Below the pieces are notes generated by a model, which was not told where the DNA came from, searched no databases, and saw nothing but the letters and a program-made list of their open reading frames with translations. Both the position numbers and the translations under genes were made by a program. This document shows positions 5,346 through 8,241 of a stretch of DNA of 8,241 nucleotides, piece by piece (position 1 is the stretch's first letter; each line of letters starts with the position of its first letter). Origin of the DNA: Bacteroidota bacterium (GTDB lineage: Bacteria; Bacteroidota; Bacteroidia; Chitinophagales; Chitinophagaceae); the NCBI GenBank assembly GCA_947461015.1, contig CANHIR010000081.1:1-8241 (forward strand), read 5' to 3'.

Positions 5346-8241
5346 ATGAAAATTAAATTTTCAATGATACCACTAACCCTATTAGTGGCATTTTTATTTA
5401 TTAGTCCGCTAAGCTCAAAAGCACAAATTCCAGGCGTGGGCATTTTTTTCCAAGCCATTGCTAGAGATAAAATGGAAAACCCAGCTAAAGACCGAAAAAT
5501 TTATGTGCAAACCAGCATTGTGCCATCTATTATCAATAGTACTCCCATTTTAACCGAACTACATGTAACCAAATCCAATGACATGGGCGTGTTTAGCCTT
5601 AGTATTGGCCAAGGTAATAGAACTGGGGGTACCGCAAGTAATTTATCAACCATAGCATGGGGAAATGGTCCTTTATTTTTAAATGTAAAAATTGCCATTG
5701 AACCTGTCTCTCCTTTAACCAATTGGGATTATACTAAAGAATGGATTGATCTTGGCACCAGTCCTTTTGGGACCGTTCCCTATGCGCTATATGCAGTTAA
5801 TGCAGCTAATTCATCTAATGACAATAAATTAAATATTAGTGATACTGCAAGTATGCTTGCACCCTATGCAAAATCAATCTTGTCTATAAAAAATTTTGAT
5901 ACCAGTTCCTTATCTAACCGTATCAATGCAAAACTGAACCTTTCGGACACGGCTACTATGCTTAGGAATTATGCCCTTGCAAATAATTTAAGCGCGCTGG
6001 CGTTTTCAGGCAATTACAACGATCTCCTTAACAAACCAGCTGCCATTGCCAATATTGTGAATACCGTAAATGGCCTTACCGGCGATGTTTTGGTAAATAA
6101 AAACACAATGGGTATTGCCAATGTGGAAAATACCACAGACGCAAACAAACCTATTTCTATACTAACCAATAGCGCACTAAATAATAAAGTGGATAAAACT
6201 GCTATTAATGCTGCCAATGGAATTCCAAGCTTGGATGCCAATACAAAAATTCCGAGCTATTTATTACCTGCTATTTCATTTACGTCTGTTACCATTGCCA
6301 ATAGTACTGCTCAAATGCAAAGTATTGGTACCACTGCATTAAAAGGGACCGTAGCCGTAAGGACCGACATTAGTAAAACCTATATTTTATCTGTCAACAA
6401 TTCATCCAATGTAAATGATTGGGTGGAGATACTTAACCCTGGGGCACCAGTACAAAGTGTGAATGGCAAATTATCCAATGTAAGTTTAACTACTTCCGAT
6501 ATTACAGAAGGAAGCAATGAATATTTCACGCAAAGTAAAGCAAGACTTGCATTAACTGCAAATGGCCCTATTAATTACAATACCGTAAGTGGGTTATTGA
6601 GTGCAGACACCAGTACGAGTAATTATAGTTTAGTAACTAGATATGCATTACAACAACAAAATATTACAACAATTGCATCTTTAAGCGGGAAAGTAAATGT
6701 GAGTGATACTATTTCATTATCCAATAGAATTAATTTAAAAGAAAATGCAGCAAATAAATCTGCAGACATAAATTTGGATGCTGCTTCTATCGTAAAATTT
6801 CCAACTAACAGTGCGGTTAAAAGATATGTGGACAGTGTTGCAATAGTTATAAATTCAAATATCGTAGCATCAAATACAGCTATTGTTTTACCAGATGCAA
6901 GTAGCTTTTCAAAAGGTATTATACAGCTTGCTGGTGATTTAAGTGGGACAGCTGCTGCTCCTATTATCGCAAACAATGCAATAAACTCAGTTAAAATAAT
7001 GGATGGCGCTATTACTACAAATAAAATCCTTGACGCTTCTATCACCGATAGTAAAATTGCAACTGGAATTAGTACTAGTAAGGTTGGATTAGGCAATGTA
7101 AATAATACAAGTGACCTTAATAAACCCATAAGCACCCTTACACAAAACGCATTAAATACAAAGTTAACCAGTAGTGATACCGCTGCCATGCTTAGTAATT
7201 ACTTAACGAGCATTCAAACATTAGGTACCAATAAATTAAACATCAGCGATACATCAGCTATGCTGAGTGCTTATTTAACAAGTACTCAAAATTTAAACGT
7301 AAACAAGCTTAACAAGACTGACACCGCTGCCATGTTGAGTAACTACTTATCAAGCATCAATATTTTAAATAGTATAAAACTTAATAAAAGTGATACTGCT
7401 GTGATGTTAAGCAACTATCTAGTGAATATTCAATCATTAGGTACCAATAAATTAAATATTAGCGATACCGCCGACATGTTGATTGCTTATCGAAATTATC
7501 AATCAAACTTAAATAATGACAAATTAAATAAGTCGGATACTTCTACCATGCTTAGTAATTACTTGTCAAGTATCAATAATTTAAGTAGTGTAAAGCTTAA
7601 CAAAAGCGATACAGCAGCCATGCTTAGTAATTACTTAACTGCCTTAAATTCTAAAGAACGTATTTCAAATAAATCAAACGATGCAACGCTTGGAGGCGGC
7701 AGTCCGAGTATTACGCTATATCCTACACAGGCGGCAATAAAACAATACATAACTAACAATGCTGGTTCCGGAAGCATTAGTGCTACTAGCTTAGTGGGAG
7801 TGGTTCCTATTGCCAATGGCGGTAGCGGTCAATCAACTGCTAATGCAGCTTTTAATGCACTTGCACCGAGTCAAACCAGTAATAGTGGAAAGTATTTAAC
7901 AACGGATGGCACAAACGCCAGTTGGGCAAGTGTAACTACACCATGGGGAACATTAGGCAATACAGGCATGGTAGATGGCACTAACTTTATTGGAAACAAA
8001 GATGCACAACCCCTTAATTTTAGAGTAAACAATATCTCTGCAGGCCGCGTGGATGCGTCGGATGTAATTGGACAAACCTCATTAGGTTATGGTGCAGCAT
8101 CTAATACTGTAAAAGATTTAAATTTATTATATGGATTAAAGAATACAGCAATAGGTTATCAATCATTAAATCGTACCTATTATGGAAAAGAAAATACGGC
8201 AATTGGATATCAAGCTTTGGTGAATGAAACAAGCGGATCAG
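5346..8241 (+). CDS. Giant modular tail-fibre-like / adhesin-like secreted protein (runs off right edge)
   Basis: Open from ATG 5346 for 965 codons to the window edge; the 3' end is missing. Residues 1-26 are a signal peptide (ends SSKA-Q). Residues 30-150 match the N-terminal domain of the minus-strand paralogue (FFQAIARDK, GVFSLSIGQG, EWIDLG, VPYALYA). Then come KLNISDTASML (161), FDTSSLSNRINAKL (184-197) and phage-tail-fibre-like linkers: FSGNYNDLLNKP (220), VNTVNGLTGDV (238), VNGKLSNVSLTTSDI with YFTQSKARLAL (372-402), DTISLSNRIN (454), GIIQLAGDLSGTAAAP (524), KIMDGAITTNKILDAS and GLGNVNNTSDLNKPIS (548-596). Seven 24-residue repeats fill 606-773. Next are PIANGGSGQSTANAAF (821), WGTLGNTGMVDGTNFIGNKD (867) and YadA-like head repeats NTAIGYQ (933, 950). 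No cysteine occurs. Such proteins often end in an S74-type intramolecular chaperone or a sorting domain; which one applies here lies outside the window. Probably a trimeric surface fibre (inference). Confidence 0.87.
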   Translation, partial: MKIKFSMIPLTLLVAFLFISPLSSKAQIPGVGIFFQAIARDKMENPAKDRKIYVQTSIVPSIINSTPILTELHVTKSNDMGVFSLSIGQGNRTGGTASNLSTIAWGNGPLFLNVKIAIEPVSPLTNWDYTKEWIDLGTSPFGTVPYALYAVNAANSSNDNKLNISDTASMLAPYAKSILSIKNFDTSSLSNRINAKLNLSDTATMLRNYALANNLSALAFSGNYNDLLNKPAAIANIVNTVNGLTGDVLVNKNTMGIANVENTTDANKPISILTNSALNNKVDKTAINAANGIPSLDANTKIPSYLLPAISFTSVTIANSTAQMQSIGTTALKGTVAVRTDISKTYILSVNNSSNVNDWVEILNPGAPVQSVNGKLSNVSLTTSDITEGSNEYFTQSKARLALTANGPINYNTVSGLLSADTSTSNYSLVTRYALQQQNITTIASLSGKVNVSDTISLSNRINLKENAANKSADINLDAASIVKFPTNSAVKRYVDSVAIVINSNIVASNTAIVLPDASSFSKGIIQLAGDLSGTAAAPIIANNAINSVKIMDGAITTNKILDASITDSKIATGISTSKVGLGNVNNTSDLNKPISTLTQNALNTKLTSSDTAAMLSNYLTSIQTLGTNKLNISDTSAMLSAYLTSTQNLNVNKLNKTDTAAMLSNYLSSINILNSIKLNKSDTAVMLSNYLVNIQSLGTNKLNISDTADMLIAYRNYQSNLNNDKLNKSDTSTMLSNYLSSINNLSSVKLNKSDTAAMLSNYLTALNSKERISNKSNDATLGGGSPSITLYPTQAAIKQYITNNAGSGSISATSLVGVVPIANGGSGQSTANAAFNALAPSQTSNSGKYLTTDGTNASWASVTTPWGTLGNTGMVDGTNFIGNKDAQPLNFRVNNISAGRVDASDVIGQTSLGYGAASNTVKDLNLLYGLKNTAIGYQSLNRTYYGKENTAIGYQALVNETSGS
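7161..7664 (+). repeat. Seven tandem 72-bp (24-residue) repeats in the fibre gene
   Basis: Seven in-frame units without gaps start at 7161, 7233, 7305, 7377, 7449, 7521 and 7593. The consensus is KLNxSDTAAMLSNYL followed by nine variable residues. Units 1-3 resemble units 4-6 pairwise: the tails of 1 and 4 end LGTN, both 2 and 5 read KLNISDT and have a changed MLxAY, and the tails of 3 and 6 read SSINxLxS. Unit 7 begins a third set. DNA identity is longest between 7219-7240 and 7435-7456, exactly 216 bp apart. This indicates a three-unit (216-bp) duplication on top of the 72-bp period. Most units differ at many synonymous positions, so the array is not very recent. Confidence 0.92.
8142..8241 (+). 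repeat. YadA-like head repeats, start of an array cut by the window edge
   Basis: NTAIGYQSL begins at 8142 (residue 933) and NTAIGYQAL at 8193 (residue 950), 17 residues apart. An upstream TSLGYGAA at residue 911 looks like a degenerate copy. The NTAIGxxAL pattern is the left-handed beta-roll repeat of trimeric adhesin heads and of Bacteroidota tail-fibre-like proteins. More copies are expected beyond the edge. Confidence 0.75.

Noticed and set aside
6623..7189. A 188-codon hydrophobic minus-strand ORF inside the giant fibre gene
   Set aside because: It is the reverse complement of Asn/Thr/Ser/Ile-rich codons, which gives Val/Ile/Leu-rich antisense text by composition. The plus frame has clear modules throughout, and there is no initiation signal.
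7161..7664. The regular 72-bp period at first suggests a CRISPR-like or intergenic array
   Set aside because: The units are contiguous without spacers, diverge at synonymous sites and stay in frame, so they are protein repeats.
5346..8241. Prophage tail-fibre gene
   Set aside because: It has a Sec signal peptide, a paralogue in the same locus and envelope neighbours, with no phage gene in the window; phage ancestry of individual modules is still possible.

Overview
The window looks like chromosomal DNA of a Bacteroidota bacterium, with Chitinophagaceae or Sphingobacteriia-like taxa as a reasonable but unproven guess. Four things point there. The DNA is AT-rich and the genes lack clear Shine-Dalgarno sites. 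One protein carries a type IX secretion (T9SS) C-terminal sorting domain. One lipoprotein has the typical short Bacteroidota form. Two secreted proteins begin with an N-terminal domain that recurs in Bacteroidota fibre-like proteins. No RNA gene, CRISPR array, transposase or integrase is visible.

Layout, left to right. (1) Positions 1-836, minus strand: the first 278 codons of a secreted fibre-like protein that runs off the left edge. (2) 837-991: a 155-bp divergent intergenic region with a 6+6 bp inverted repeat that overlaps a candidate promoter for the minus-strand gene. (3) 992-2971 and 2973-3563, plus strand, one base apart: a TPR-containing membrane histidine kinase of the HisKA_2/HWE type and a response regulator with a LuxR-type helix-turn-helix. 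(4) 3564-3648: an 85-bp gap with a candidate promoter and a small CG-rich palindrome. (5) 3649-5315, plus strand: three closely spaced envelope genes, namely a probable outer-membrane beta-barrel, a lipocalin-like lipoprotein, and a small T9SS-sorted protein. (6) 5346 to the right edge: at least 965 codons of a giant modular protein built from phage-tail-fibre-like linkers, seven tandem 24-residue repeats and YadA-like head repeats. It is cut off by the window.

The two terminal genes are paralogues. They share the signal peptide plus N-terminal domain layout, the KLNxSDTAxML-type repeat motif and a near-identical FDT..LSNRINAKL module, but they lie on opposite strands either side of the two-component system. 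The simplest reading, which is inference, is a surface-fibre or adhesin locus with its own two-component regulator and an envelope gene set. The small spacings (9, 20 and 30 bp) suggest that the four plus-strand envelope and fibre genes are co-transcribed, with the kinase and regulator forming a second unit upstream. Nothing in the window shows directly what the kinase senses, what the fibres bind or how they cross the outer membrane.
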